Origin: Nitrososphaera sp. UBA210
GTDB taxonomy: Archaea > Thermoproteota > Nitrososphaeria > Nitrososphaerales > Nitrososphaeraceae
Direction of reading: 5' to 3'
DNA length: 64,000 nt
NCBI GenBank assembly: GCA_002494895.1
Contig: DADA01000014.1
Span: forward strand, 13,481-77,480
Shown here: positions 8,436 through 16,115 of the stretch, in pieces
Numbering within the stretch: the stretch's first letter is position 1
Layout of the letters: each line of letters begins with the position of its first letter
Position numbers and translations under genes: made by a program
The notes under the pieces: generated by a model
Told to the model about the DNA's origin: nothing
Seen by the model: only the letters and a program-made list of their open reading frames with translations
Database searches by the model: none

Positions 8436-9326
8436 CTACTGCTGGATTAGAGATCTTGCCAGCAGGATAACGTTCCTCTTTCTCTCCCGCAGCCTGCGAA
8501 CAGAATATGCAAGCCAGTTATTTCCATAGGGGATGTATTCGGACACGGGAAAACCTCGTTCCACAAGCTCTTGTTTTAGCTCGTCGCGGATTCCCATCAG
8601 CATTTGAAATTCGAAATCGCGGGTTTCGCCTGCCCGCTTTGTCGCTTCATCGACCAGCTTTGAGTCATGCGTGGCTATGGCAAAAAAAGCGCCGCCGTCA
8701 AATAGCATCTTCATCAGTGTTGAAAAGTTGGCATCGACTTCTTCCTTTGCCGTGAAGGCGTGTTCCTCGTGCTCGTGGTAGGCGCCCTTGACAAGCCTGA
8801 CCTTGCCATTATGCTCCAAGATGTGCAAAAGGTCGCTTGCGCTGCGTCGAAGATACGACTGTATTGCGATTCCTGTCATCTTGTTCTCTTTGAAGAGCTC
8901 AAGGTAAATCGAGATGGTGTCTTCTGCGAATTTTATAGATTCCATGTCGATCCACATAAACTGCCCCAGCGAGCTTGCTTTAACTGCGAGCCTACGAAAG
9001 TTCTGGAGACACAAATCATAACCTATGGCAAGTCCAAGCTGGGTTGGTTTTGCTGAAATGCATCCCCTCACTTTTCTTACCTCCATCAAGTCCATGAGTG
9101 CCAGGTACTCGCTGACGGTGGAATCGACAGCCTTTTTGTCGGTGGTCTCCTCGCCTAAAAAATTCAGTATTGCAGTCATGCCGTGGCTGTTTGCCCCCAA
9201 AGCAGCGGCTACTGCCTGTTCAGTGTTGTACCCTGCCACCCACTTTTTGGCTACCCGAAAAAGCAACCTCTCCAAAAGACCTGAATCATGACTGTGAGAA
9301 TGTGGAGCAGGTCCTTCCAACAACAA
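8436..9326 (-). CDS. Proline dehydrogenase
   Basis: 296-residue FAD-dependent PRODH (TIM barrel) that oxidises proline to 1-pyrroline-5-carboxylate and passes electrons to the quinone pool. Readable family segments are SAKPTQLGLAIGYD, FMWIDMES, GIAIQSYLRR, RLVKGAYHE, ATHDSKLVDEA and FEFQMLMGIRD, ending with the YIPYGNNWLAYSVRRLRER segment that contacts substrate carboxylate. Length is that of the monofunctional archaeal/Gram-positive form. The TTG start is chosen because the upstream in-frame ATG is followed two codons later by a stop. With the P5C dehydrogenase nearby it gives a full proline-to-glutamate route. Confidence 0.9.
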   Translation of the reverse strand: MLLEGPAPHSHSHDSGLLERLLFRVAKKWVAGYNTEQAVAAALGANSHGMTAILNFLGEETTDKKAVDSTVSEYLALMDLMEVRKVRGCISAKPTQLGLAIGYDLCLQNFRRLAVKASSLGQFMWIDMESIKFAEDTISIYLELFKENKMTGIAIQSYLRRSASDLLHILEHNGKVRLVKGAYHEHEEHAFTAKEEVDANFSTLMKMLFDGGAFFAIATHDSKLVDEATKRAGETRDFEFQMLMGIRDELKQELVERGFPVSEYIPYGNNWLAYSVRRLRERKRNVILLARSLIQQ

Positions 9327-9544
9327 ACAATATCATTTCATTGATTTAACTTTAGGCTATGGCAGCTGAAAGCAATGCGTATGATTTGCGACTCTAGCCA
9401 TCCCACGAAAGCTTTACATTGAATTTCGACAAGTGATTCCGAGAATCAAAGTACTGCAGAGACAAATCGTCGTGATACCTGTCAAAAAGCTGTCGAAAAG
9501 CGGCAGACCAGATAACTTATCTAAGAGACACGACTATCTTTATT

Positions 9545-9793
9545 GTGATAGCGAAGAATTCCGCGTTATCAGAGGGGCCGAACGCGACCCCGAACAAACA
9601 AAAGAATCCGGCAGCAGGTATTGGCCTTGGTTTTCTGGGCGTTGCCTCAGTGCTTTCAGCGGTGAGCGTGGGCGTTGGAATCGGTGTGTACCTTGACAAT
9701 GCCATGGTCAGCGCGTTCGTCGCGCATGTCTTGGCAGGAATCGTGATCGCAGCGATCAGTGAAATTGGTAAAAAGCTGAAGTCAGCGAAATAA
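9545..9793 (+). CDS. Small two-helix membrane protein, unknown
   Basis: 82 residues starting with GTG. After a polar N-terminus there are two hydrophobic stretches, about residues 25-48 (glycine-rich, GLGFLGVAS onward) and 55-72, then a basic end. The glycine zipper-like pattern suggests a tight hairpin in the membrane. A longer frame that starts at 9433 in another phase has the irregular composition of a shadow and was not accepted. No family recognised. Confidence 0.55.
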   Translation: MIAKNSALSEGPNATPNKQKNPAAGIGLGFLGVASVLSAVSVGVGIGVYLDNAMVSAFVAHVLAGIVIAAISEIGKKLKSAK

Positions 9794-9886
9794 GAGATTC
9801 AGAAGTGCCCGGAACTGAACCAGAGACACTGCTGGTTCCTACCTTTATTGGAAATGCCAGGTCAATCTTAAATAATTGAATCCCGT

Positions 9887-10135
9887 ATGGTAGAATCGAG
9901 GCAAATGTCTGAGCCAGTGATACAGCACTGGGAAAGAGTAATGCACAAAAACGTAAGGACAAGCGACAGAATAGACGCAGGCAACATCATTTCCGAAGCC
10001 GGAGAGAATTTTACCATAATGCAAGGAGCAAAGAGAGAATACAGCGTGCCCAAATCCTGCGTAGAGGGATTTGATGGCGGCGAAGTCTACCTCAACATAT
10101 CCTACTCTGATCTGATGAATTACAAAGTGCAGTGA
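9887..10135 (+). CDS. Small PRC-barrel-like protein
   Basis: 82 residues. The order basic helix, then VRTSDRIDAGNIISEAG, a short strand pair, YSVPKSCVEGFDGGEVYLNIS, is the pattern of short PRC-barrel or DUF2171-like beta proteins that are common as multiple copies in soil Nitrososphaera. Function in these archaea is not known; PRC barrels elsewhere occur in RNA maturation and photosystem assembly proteins. The family match is by eye only. A start at the second ATG (six codons later) is equally possible. Confidence 0.5.
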   Translation: MVESRQMSEPVIQHWERVMHKNVRTSDRIDAGNIISEAGENFTIMQGAKREYSVPKSCVEGFDGGEVYLNISYSDLMNYKVQ

Positions 10136-10296
10136 TAGGACAGAGGTGCGATGCTATCGCCACGAAAAGGTGCATGGGCAGTGCATACTATTCCCGCTAG
10201 CTAAAACGAACTGAAATAAATTCCGCGGCTGACATCAGCAGGTACGGCGCTGCGCAGCGCAAATCTTATACGCTTTCTATTGCATCATGATATCGT

Positions 10297-10695
10297 TTGA
10301 AGGAGCGGACCTACCGCGAATCAATAGATTTTGTCCTTGCCAGGATAATGATCTCCTCCTCGAACATCAGGTCGGCCAGTGTTATAGCAGCGACCGGAAT
10401 GCTTCGCCGATATCGGATCCGCGAGGATGTGAACCTGCTTCTCGGCCCAAAAGAGATGGGCGAACTTGTCAAAACCGCAACTCAGGTGGGGTCTTCATTT
10501 TACAGGTACGCGCCAAAGCTTGGAGAGCTCAGGCACATGCATCTCGATTTTGAGAATCTGCAGGCCTTGATATTTCCTATGCCCGATCACAACGTCCTTC
10601 TGGTGACAATGGAAAAAGCAGAGCCAGATGTGACACGAGTTGTCGCTTTCATCACACGACTCCTCCAGCGCGAGGGTCTGATTCATGCAAGTTAG
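10297..10695 (+). CDS. Roadblock/LC7-like protein (tentative)
   Basis: 132 residues from a TTG start; an AAATCTTATA element lies 27 bases upstream, as expected for a leaderless transcript. The layout (helix, ASVIAATG strand, variable loop, long helix, HLDFENLQALIFPMP strand pair, NVLLVTMEK, C-terminal helix) resembles roadblock/LC7 dimers that act as regulators of small GTPases or chemotaxis-like systems, but no diagnostic motif decides it. The protein at 39965-40372 has a comparable layout. Treat the fold as a hypothesis. Confidence 0.5.
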   Translation: MKERTYRESIDFVLARIMISSSNIRSASVIAATGMLRRYRIREDVNLLLGPKEMGELVKTATQVGSSFYRYAPKLGELRHMHLDFENLQALIFPMPDHNVLLVTMEKAEPDVTRVVAFITRLLQREGLIHAS

Positions 10696-10738
10696 CGTCA
10701 AATATTCCCACAGTCGTATTATTGCGATCTACTAAATG

Positions 10739-10981
10739 TCAAGAATTACGATCCTCGAGCTTTGAAAGTGGCATGAATTCCAATTTTCCGGCCTTCATCC
10801 TTCTTTCGAAATCTGCAACCGCTTTTCTTTCATATCTGTCAGGTTTGCTCACACCGATCAGTCGCTTCTCCACGATATTCTCAAGTTTCTCTATGTTCAC
10901 CTTGAGTATTCGTATTTCCTTCTTGATGTCTCTGAGATCTTGCTGCGCCGTCAAGGTTAATTCATGAATGTTGGCCGACAT
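10739..10981 (-). CDS. Small coiled-coil protein, unknown
   Basis: 80 residues beginning with ATG. Residues 10-45 form a regular heptad helix (ILKVNIEKLENIVEKRL region), followed by a basic segment. No recognised family. Antitoxin-like size and charge were considered, but there is no toxin candidate next to it. Upstream A/T-rich TTATATA is directly against the start, so the start could lie a few codons in. Confidence 0.45.
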   Translation of the reverse strand: MSANIHELTLTAQQDLRDIKKEIRILKVNIEKLENIVEKRLIGVSKPDRYERKAVADFERRMKAGKLEFMPLSKLEDRNS

Positions 10982-11026
10982 ATATAAGAAAATCCATCAT
11001 CTAGGCTTTGTTAAAAAAAGTCGCAC

Positions 11027-11297
11027 TTAGCCTTTAGGTTGAGACCTTGTTCTTAAACGCCTCATACCACAAGCAACTACAAACAACCCGCAGACAGCTA
11101 TTATGATGACAACGGCAATCCAAGGTAGAGTATTGGCAGCATCAGTTATTGTAGGATCAGGTGGTGGCGGCGGCAATTGCATGATGATGCTTCCTAGCAT
11201 ACCATGATGACTTGGTTGTCGCTCATACCTATAGATTTTGTCAAGATAGTGATGACTTACTAAACAAAGCCCATCATCTACAATCGAAAATTGTAAG
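11027..11297 (-). pseudogene. Cupredoxin-like C-terminal remnant with membrane tail
   Basis: Directly after the tRNA-Asp 3' end, the minus strand reads without a stop into a C-terminal protein fragment. It contains QPSHHGMLGSIIM, similar to the last copper-loop strand of plastocyanin-like proteins (HP-x-M/H-x-GMxG), then a proline-rich linker, one transmembrane segment (WIAVVIIIAVCGLFVVACG) and a basic tail. The Cys expected a few residues before the HPSHH region is absent (YRYERQ), and no start or N-terminal half is present because the tRNA gene occupies that DNA. An ATG at 11182 could still give a 51-residue tail protein. I read this as the eroded 3' end of a membrane-anchored blue copper protein gene; the resemblance is short, so confidence is modest. 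Confidence 0.4.
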
Positions 11298-11432
11298 CGC
11301 CCGGGCCGGGATTATCGTTCGGAATTTCGCCGAATTTCGAACCCGGGTCGAAGGAGTGACAGTCCCCCATACTGGACCGGAATGTACGATCTGACCTCCT
11401 CATAGGCATCAGGTTCTCTATACTACCCGGGC
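11298..11432 (-). tRNA. tRNA-Asp (GTC) with two noncanonical introns
   Basis: On the minus strand GCCCGGG (11432-11426) pairs perfectly with CCCGGGC (11305-11299) as the acceptor stem, with discriminator G at 11298 and no encoded CCA. The D stem is GTAT/GTAT, the anticodon arm is GGGGA-CTGTCAC-TCCTT giving anticodon GTC, and the T stem is CCGGG/CCCGG. Two insertions interrupt it: about 37 bases in the D loop and 24 bases in the T loop (31 bases where 7 are expected). Removing them leaves a normal 73-74-base tRNA-Asp. The T-loop insert has a TTCGG/CCGAA helix. A TTTAATT element about 28 bases upstream is a likely promoter. Exact splice points need the endonuclease bulge-helix-bulge structure and are not fixed here. 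Confidence 0.9.
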
Positions 11433-11582
11433 GCTAAGCCAACTTTTGGCAAAACCAATTAAAGTGTTTTGGTGTGATCCTAGATTTTGAATAATACATT
11501 AGAAAGTGCCCGGTTCGGAAATAATCATCTCTTCTTTTTTTACGCGGAAGTAAAAATAGCGGATCCGTCGGGATTCGCACCC

Positions 11583-12086
11583 TTATGGCGCTTGGCACCC
11601 TTCAATGCTACCCCGAACATCAGCCTCCGGAGCTACCATGCATGTGCCTGAACCTTCGTGCTTTATGTTTCCGAGTATTTCAGCTCCTGATTGAACTCGC
11701 AAATCACCATCCTTTACTTCGATGTTTCCCCTCACTATCGCTGCCCCAATTCTTGTGTCAGTTGTATTCTCACTCCTTACATTTCCGTTGATTTCAGTCC
11801 CGAATCCTATGTCAACCCCGAAACTGTTTCTTGACTCTACGTTGCCATTAACCGTCCCATTCAAAATGGTAATTCTGTCGCCAGGAGAATCCAGCATGAT
11901 GTTGCCATCTATCGCAGCATCTATTGCACAAGGCCCATCGACCTTGATGTTCCGATTAACTGTCCCAGAGAGTTCTGAAGAGCAAACAGTGTCTGCGCTG
12001 GCTGCGACCACAACTACTGGCACAATAACGGCTGCAGCCGCAGCGATTACGATGATCAATTTCGTTGAGGCTAACATTACGCTCAT
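11583..12086 (-). CDS. Secreted beta-helix (bactofilin-like) protein
   Basis: 167 residues. An N-terminal hydrophobic segment (about residues 10-28) resembles a signal peptide or anchor. The rest is made of short repeats of the form G-x-V/I-x-G-N-V/I (GTVNRNI, AAIDGNIML, GTVNGNV, TEINGNV, AAIVRGNI, AEILGNI), the stacked-strand pattern of bactofilins and other parallel beta-solenoids. Cys pairs near the start and end could cap the solenoid. In contrast to the shorter protein at 25209-25562, this one seems exported. Function unknown; a surface or envelope scaffold is plausible. Confidence 0.6.
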   Translation of the reverse strand: MSVMLASTKLIIVIAAAAAVIVPVVVVAASADTVCSSELSGTVNRNIKVDGPCAIDAAIDGNIMLDSPGDRITILNGTVNGNVESRNSFGVDIGFGTEINGNVRSENTTDTRIGAAIVRGNIEVKDGDLRVQSGAEILGNIKHEGSGTCMVAPEADVRGSIEGCQAP

Positions 12087-12304
12087 TATTCAGCGGTAAT
12101 CCTAAAAAGTCTTGTGATAGCGGCTTCCACTAACGTGTTATGAATTGATTTGAGATTATCGGCTAATGGGTAATAGGTTGAAAAGCTCACAACACCCTTT
12201 GGAGCTTTGTTTCACAATTCGTATGTTCCCACAAACTCTGCCCGTTCCATGGAACCGGATACCAAAAAGAATATTTACTATCAAGTCTATTATTCCTACT
12301 AGGT

Positions 12305-12679
12305 ATGCACGAAGAACTGTCAGACAGCAAACACAGCGCTACTTGCGCAGTAGTATCAGTCTGGGAAGTCCTTGGAAGAAGGTGGTCTCTACACATCATA
12401 AAGAACCTCAGCACGAGAAACGTCATCAGGTTCAACGAGCTAAAGAGAGCTCTCGCAGGGATCAGCAGCACCGTTTTAGCCGAGCGGCTGCTGGAGCTAG
12501 AGCGCGAAGGACTGGTAACGAAAAAAATCTACCCCGAGGTGCCACCAAGGGTAGAGTACAGCATGACTCCACAGGCAAGGGAGCTAGAAGTGATAATAAA
12601 AGACCTTGCCCGCTGGGCAAACAAGTGGCGCAGCCCAGAGGGACTAAAGACGGCGGCGCTGGCTTCGCATAAAAAATAG
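12305..12679 (+). CDS. HxlR-family transcriptional regulator
   Basis: 124-residue winged-helix regulator of the HxlR type: a Cys in the N-terminal ATCAVVSVWEVLGRRWSLHIIKNL segment, the recognition helix region STVLAERLLELEREGLV, the beta wing PRVEYSMTPQ and a C-terminal dimer helix ending KWR. Members often sense oxidants or aldehydes via the N-terminal Cys, which is Cys14 here. A GAATATTTAC element lies about 25-30 bases before the ATG. It converges on the proteasome alpha gene and has no obvious partner, so its target is unknown. Confidence 0.88.
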   Translation: MHEELSDSKHSATCAVVSVWEVLGRRWSLHIIKNLSTRNVIRFNELKRALAGISSTVLAERLLELEREGLVTKKIYPEVPPRVEYSMTPQARELEVIIKDLARWANKWRSPEGLKTAALASHKK

Positions 12680-13342
12680 CTAGCGCAGCTTCTGGAACTG
12701 CCTGTCCTTTGTCGTAACCACTCCTACTTCTACTACCGGCTTTTCGCCCAGCGCCCTTTCAATCGCCTTGTCGCTCAGGGCTACTGCCTGCTCGACGCTC
12801 ATGTCCGCGCTGTAATCCTGCTGGAGCACATCCAGTGCCACGTCAGCTGACTGCCCTATTGCAAACCCGGAGCCTCGCATGAACGTTCCACTCGGGTCCA
12901 CCTGGTATAGCTGGATGCCAGTCTGGTCTATTCCCGCGACTATAACAGACGCAGCCTGCGGCCTTACAGCGTATATCGTATAGTTGTGCAGGTACGAGCC
13001 GATGTGCTTTGCCAGCGAGCCTACGTCAATCGGGCTTTCAAAGTTGAGCCGGTGCTTTTGCGCCTCGAGCCTGAGCTCCTCTATCAGCTGCAGAATGTCG
13101 CCAATGTATCCCGAGCCTGTGGCGCCCACATGATTGTCGATGGCAAATATCTTTTCTGCCGGGTCTATCAGCGGCCTGACTGGTTTTATGTGGCTTGCGA
13201 GCAGCGCATATGTCGGAGTCCTGATTCCTATTGTGGTCGATCCCCTGCTTACAGCTTCCAGCGCGCTGTCGACCATCACGAGCCGGCCCTGCGGCCCGTA
13301 AAAGTACGGGTAGCGGCCGCCCATGTTGCTTGCTTCTGCCAT
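12680..13342 (-). CDS. psmA: Divergent proteasome alpha-type subunit
   Basis: 220 residues with the Ntn-hydrolase alpha-subunit outline: YFYGPQGRLVMVDSALEAVSRGSTTIGI in place of the classical [20 protein letters not shown] region, then the KIFAIDNHVGATGSGYIGD strand-turn and the YTIYAVRPQAASVIVAGID and DPSGTFMRGSGFAIGQ segments. There is no N-terminal Thr, as expected for the non-catalytic ring. The H0 gating helix is short and altered compared with canonical archaeal alpha, so it may be a paralogue. The ATG directly abuts the stop of the beta gene, so the two subunits are surely co-expressed. Confidence 0.82.
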   Translation of the reverse strand: MAEASNMGGRYPYFYGPQGRLVMVDSALEAVSRGSTTIGIRTPTYALLASHIKPVRPLIDPAEKIFAIDNHVGATGSGYIGDILQLIEELRLEAQKHRLNFESPIDVGSLAKHIGSYLHNYTIYAVRPQAASVIVAGIDQTGIQLYQVDPSGTFMRGSGFAIGQSADVALDVLQQDYSADMSVEQAVALSDKAIERALGEKPVVEVGVVTTKDRQFQKLR

Positions 13343-13918
13343 TTACTTTGCAACCTCCATTATCAGGTTTGGTATCACCAATACGTCAATGCCGTTTCCA
13401 GAGCCGGGGTCACGCTCCATTGCGGCAGACACCGCCTTTGCCGCTATCTGCCTGGCCTCCTCGTTTGTGATCTCTTTATGATATGTGCTTTCGAGCACGC
13501 CATAGGCGACAGGCGATCCCGAGCCGGACGACGCAAAGTCCTCTTCTGTCACCGCGCCGCTCATGTCAGCAGCATAGACGTGCGCGCCCTCCTGGTCGAC
13601 GCCTGCTACGAGCAGCTCTACAAAGTATGGCTGGTAGTTCTTTAGTCCGGAATATGTCAGGTTTGCGATCAGTCTTGCGGACTCTTTGGTACTTAGCGGA
13701 AAGCCCCTTCTTAGCTCTATCAGCTTGCGCTCCGCCTTGGCCATCTTGATGAGATATTCTGCGTCAGAGAGCTGGCCTGCTATTGCGACTGCTAGCGTGT
13801 CGTCTATCTTTGCTATTTTTTGCGTTATTTTTGAGCCAATGAAAAAGCCCTTGCTTGCCCTTTTGTCAGAGCCCAGCACGACTCCTTCCCTGGTCTTTAT
13901 GCCGACGATAGTTGTCAT
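13343..13918 (-). CDS. psmB: Proteasome beta-type subunit
   Basis: 191 residues. After the initiator Met comes TTIVGI, so removal of Met alone would expose the catalytic Thr; no propeptide is encoded. The Asp17-type residue is in GSDKRAS, the Lys33-type in IGSKITQKI, and the GSGSPVAYGVLE segment corresponds to the Ser129 loop. This is a complete active-site set. It precedes the alpha gene in a two-gene operon, which is unusual since archaeal alpha genes usually lie apart from beta. Together they would form a peptidase particle that degrades unfolded or tagged proteins. Confidence 0.87.
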   Translation of the reverse strand: MTTIVGIKTREGVVLGSDKRASKGFFIGSKITQKIAKIDDTLAVAIAGQLSDAEYLIKMAKAERKLIELRRGFPLSTKESARLIANLTYSGLKNYQPYFVELLVAGVDQEGAHVYAADMSGAVTEEDFASSGSGSPVAYGVLESTYHKEITNEEARQIAAKAVSAAMERDPGSGNGIDVLVIPNLIMEVAK

Positions 13919-13986
13919 CTGGTATAGTATAGGAAGCCCCGGGTTAAGTTGACCGGCATTACAAGAACTAGGTCACATTCTTCGGG

Positions 13987-14685
13987 CTAGTTGTTAGCGC
14001 CATGATGATGGGAAAGAACGTACGCGTTTCCTATCCTATTTTCAACTACCTTGGTTATCTGCTGGTATATCGCGTACGAGCCAGCCATTGACTGCACCTT
14101 TTCCCTTTCTGTCGACGCGTTAGTTTCAATGACGATATAGTCGGAAATAAGCCTGAGGTTTATCTGGAACGAGCCGTCCTCACTTGCCCACTGGAGCGTA
14201 TAGCCGGTCGCGCTTTCGATCATGCCGAGCCACCTGAGGTTCTTGAACCACTTGCCAACAAGGTGGCGCACAACTTCACTAGCTTTGACGTTGACTGGGA
14301 TGTACGTCTGTAAGAGCTGCATATAGTCCGTGCCCTTATGCTGCCGTTGCAGACTTGGCAGGCTCATCATTTTGCGGAGCTTGTAGCCTTCCTGCGTCTT
14401 TTCCACAAGGCCCATTTCCTCCAGCCTGTGCAGCGCCCTTGAAAGGCTCTGCTGGTGCAGGTTCAGCTTGCGCATCAGCCCCTTGAAAGAATAATTCGAC
14501 CCGGCCTCGTTCAATATAGTGAGGACCTTGTTGTCATTGTTGTGGAAATCGCTTGCGGAAGGCGAGTCCTCCTGGCTTACGATTATCTGGGCTGTCTTGC
14601 CGGAACTTATTTCGACAGATTTCTCTGCCTTGGCCTCTTCCTTGAGCGCTGCTGTTTCAGACTCTGCCTTGTCCACTTTCATCAT
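13987..14685 (-). CDS. Winged-helix transcriptional regulator, lineage type
   Basis: 232 residues. A charged, low-complexity N-terminus (1-50) is followed by a winged helix at about 52-105 (VLTILNEAGSNYSFKGLMRKLNLHQQSLSRALHRL region, then the wing MGLVEKTQEGYKL). The C-terminal 110 residues form an unrecognised alpha/beta domain. AATTTATATCC at about -28 marks the promoter, and two ATGs in tandem leave the start uncertain by one codon. It belongs to the many orphan regulators of Nitrososphaera; the target is unknown. Confidence 0.72.
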   Translation of the reverse strand: MMKVDKAESETAALKEEAKAEKSVEISSGKTAQIIVSQEDSPSASDFHNNDNKVLTILNEAGSNYSFKGLMRKLNLHQQSLSRALHRLEEMGLVEKTQEGYKLRKMMSLPSLQRQHKGTDYMQLLQTYIPVNVKASEVVRHLVGKWFKNLRWLGMIESATGYTLQWASEDGSFQINLRLISDYIVIETNASTEREKVQSMAGSYAIYQQITKVVENRIGNAYVLSHHHGANN

Positions 14686-14748
14686 TAGCGCTCCTTGCGG
14701 ATATAAATTGTAAAGTCGCCGCCTGCTGAGCAGGTAAGCAGAATGCTA

Positions 14749-15042
14749 CTATAGCACCTCTATGGAATCTTTGTCAAAGCCCATACCAGCCAGGATGCTT
14801 TTTGCAGTCTCTCTGTGGTCGCCCTGGAGCTCTATCCGGCCTTCCTTGAAGGTGCCTCCGGTGCCAATCTTGTGCCTCATCATCCTTGCAATTTCCCGGG
14901 CATCCTGCCTGTCCTGAAGACCGGTTATCGTGGTGACTGGCCTGCGGAACTTTCTGATGTCCTTGGAAATAATTATCCGTAGCTCTCCTTTCTCTATTTC
15001 GCGAATAAGCTCGTCCATTGAATCATTATCAGACACTAACAT
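14749..15042 (-). CDS. Translation initiation factor aIF1 (SUI1)
   Basis: 97 residues of the SUI1/eIF1 family, which binds the small ribosomal subunit near the P site and checks start codon pairing. RRPVTTITGL, the KIGTGGTFKEGRIELQGDH core and the closing GMG segment are characteristic. Length matches archaeal aIF1. It has its own short upstream region and lies between a regulator and a protease gene with no operon link. Confidence 0.93.
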   Translation of the reverse strand: MLVSDNDSMDELIREIEKGELRIIISKDIRKFRRPVTTITGLQDRQDAREIARMMRHKIGTGGTFKEGRIELQGDHRETAKSILAGMGFDKDSIEVL

Positions 15043-15089
15043 TATCTATGAACTCCCGGGTTCAAAAGGGTTATCCCTGCGAAAAAAAG

Positions 15090-16079
15090 TCATGGGCGCT
15101 CGTCCACCTGCACTGGCACTTCGAGCTGGCGCCCGTATCGGTTCACCGTCAGCTTTAGTTTCTGGTTCAGCTGCTTGTTTCTGACGTGGGATGCGATCTG
15201 GGATGGGTCCTCTACTCTGCTTCCGTCAATCTCTTCGATAATATCTCCCCTTCGAAGCCCTGCGTCATCCGCCGGGCTATACGGCTCGACCCTTGCGACA
15301 AGTGCTCCCTCCCTTGCCGGCAGGCCGTAATGCCGGGCGAGCTGCGGAGTCACCCTCATTGAAGCGATTCCGATCCAGGGCCTGCTTACCCTGCCCTTCT
15401 CTATCAGCTCTTTCAATATCGTTTTGGCAGTATTGGCTGGAACTGCAAAACCGATTCCCTGCGCGTACGGCATGTTCGCAGTGTTGATGGCTATTACTTC
15501 GCCCTTTGTGTTGACTAGCGGCCCGCCGGAATTTCCGGGGTTAATCGCCGCGTCAGTCTGTATCAGCTCCAGCACTCCGTTTCTTGTCTGGATGCTCCTG
15601 TTCAGCGAGCTGACTATGCCGGCAGTCACTGCAGGGCCTCCGGTAAATCCAAACGGGTTGCCAATAGCAAGCACTATCTGGCCCGCCTTGAGGTCATCAG
15701 AGTTTCCGAGCTGGGCGGCCGGGAGTGGCTGATCGGATTCTACTTTTAGCACTGCCAGGTCTGTCACGTCATCGCTTCCGGCCACTTTTCCCTTCAGCAC
15801 TGTGCCGTCTGCAAGCGTTACTTTCAGCCTCTCGGCATCGTCTATTACGTGGTTGTTTGTCAGGATGTAGCCCTTTTCATCAATAATGACTCCAGAGCCA
15901 ACGCCTTCGACGGGGAAAACCCGAAAGACCTGGTCCTGCAGCATCCTCACGCTGGCAATGTTGACTACGCTCTTGCCAACCTTGTCTACCGCGTTCACGA
16001 GTACGTCTTCTGAAACAGGCACCGTTATTTCGCGATCACCTTTGTTGAATTTCGCATTACAGTATATTGCATCGCGCAC
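15090..16079 (-). CDS. HtrA/DegP-like serine protease
   Basis: 329 residues, trypsin-like S1C domain plus one PDZ domain. The catalytic triad is complete: His77 in TNNHVI, Asp107 in TDLAVLK and Ser184 in NPGNSGGPL. The PDZ domain covers about 235-325 with the GRVSRPWIGIA entry and GLRRGDIIEEIDG loop. There is no signal peptide or membrane segment, so it should be cytoplasmic, unlike most HtrA proteins. The annotated GTG start is uncertain; a TATA-like CAATTTATC overlaps it, so a GTG about 20 codons in (before PVSEDV) may be the true start. Confidence 0.9.
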   Translation of the reverse strand: MRDAIYCNAKFNKGDREITVPVSEDVLVNAVDKVGKSVVNIASVRMLQDQVFRVFPVEGVGSGVIIDEKGYILTNNHVIDDAERLKVTLADGTVLKGKVAGSDDVTDLAVLKVESDQPLPAAQLGNSDDLKAGQIVLAIGNPFGFTGGPAVTAGIVSSLNRSIQTRNGVLELIQTDAAINPGNSGGPLVNTKGEVIAINTANMPYAQGIGFAVPANTAKTILKELIEKGRVSRPWIGIASMRVTPQLARHYGLPAREGALVARVEPYSPADDAGLRRGDIIEEIDGSRVEDPSQIASHVRNKQLNQKLKLTVNRYGRQLEVPVQVDERP

Positions 16080-16115
16080 GATAAATTGACCGGCTTTGGC
16101 AAAACCCGGTCACAG

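Noticed and set aside
9433..9696. Plus-strand frame of 87 codons
   Set aside because: Phase-shifted relative to the membrane protein at 9545; C-terminal half is a shadow.
11560..11582. tRNA 3' end-like sequence (T-arm-like GGTGCGAATCCC and acceptor-like end, minus strand)
   Set aside because: The T stem has only three pairs, the T loop is atypical, and no matching 5' acceptor is found; the upstream part would lie in a coding region.
11722..12099. Plus-strand frame opposite the beta-solenoid gene
   Set aside because: Hydrophobic antisense product of repeat DNA; minus frame has consistent repeats.
12166..12672. Plus-strand frame of 168 codons over the HxlR gene
   Set aside because: Different phase over a clear HxlR gene; basic and glutamine-rich, no start signal.
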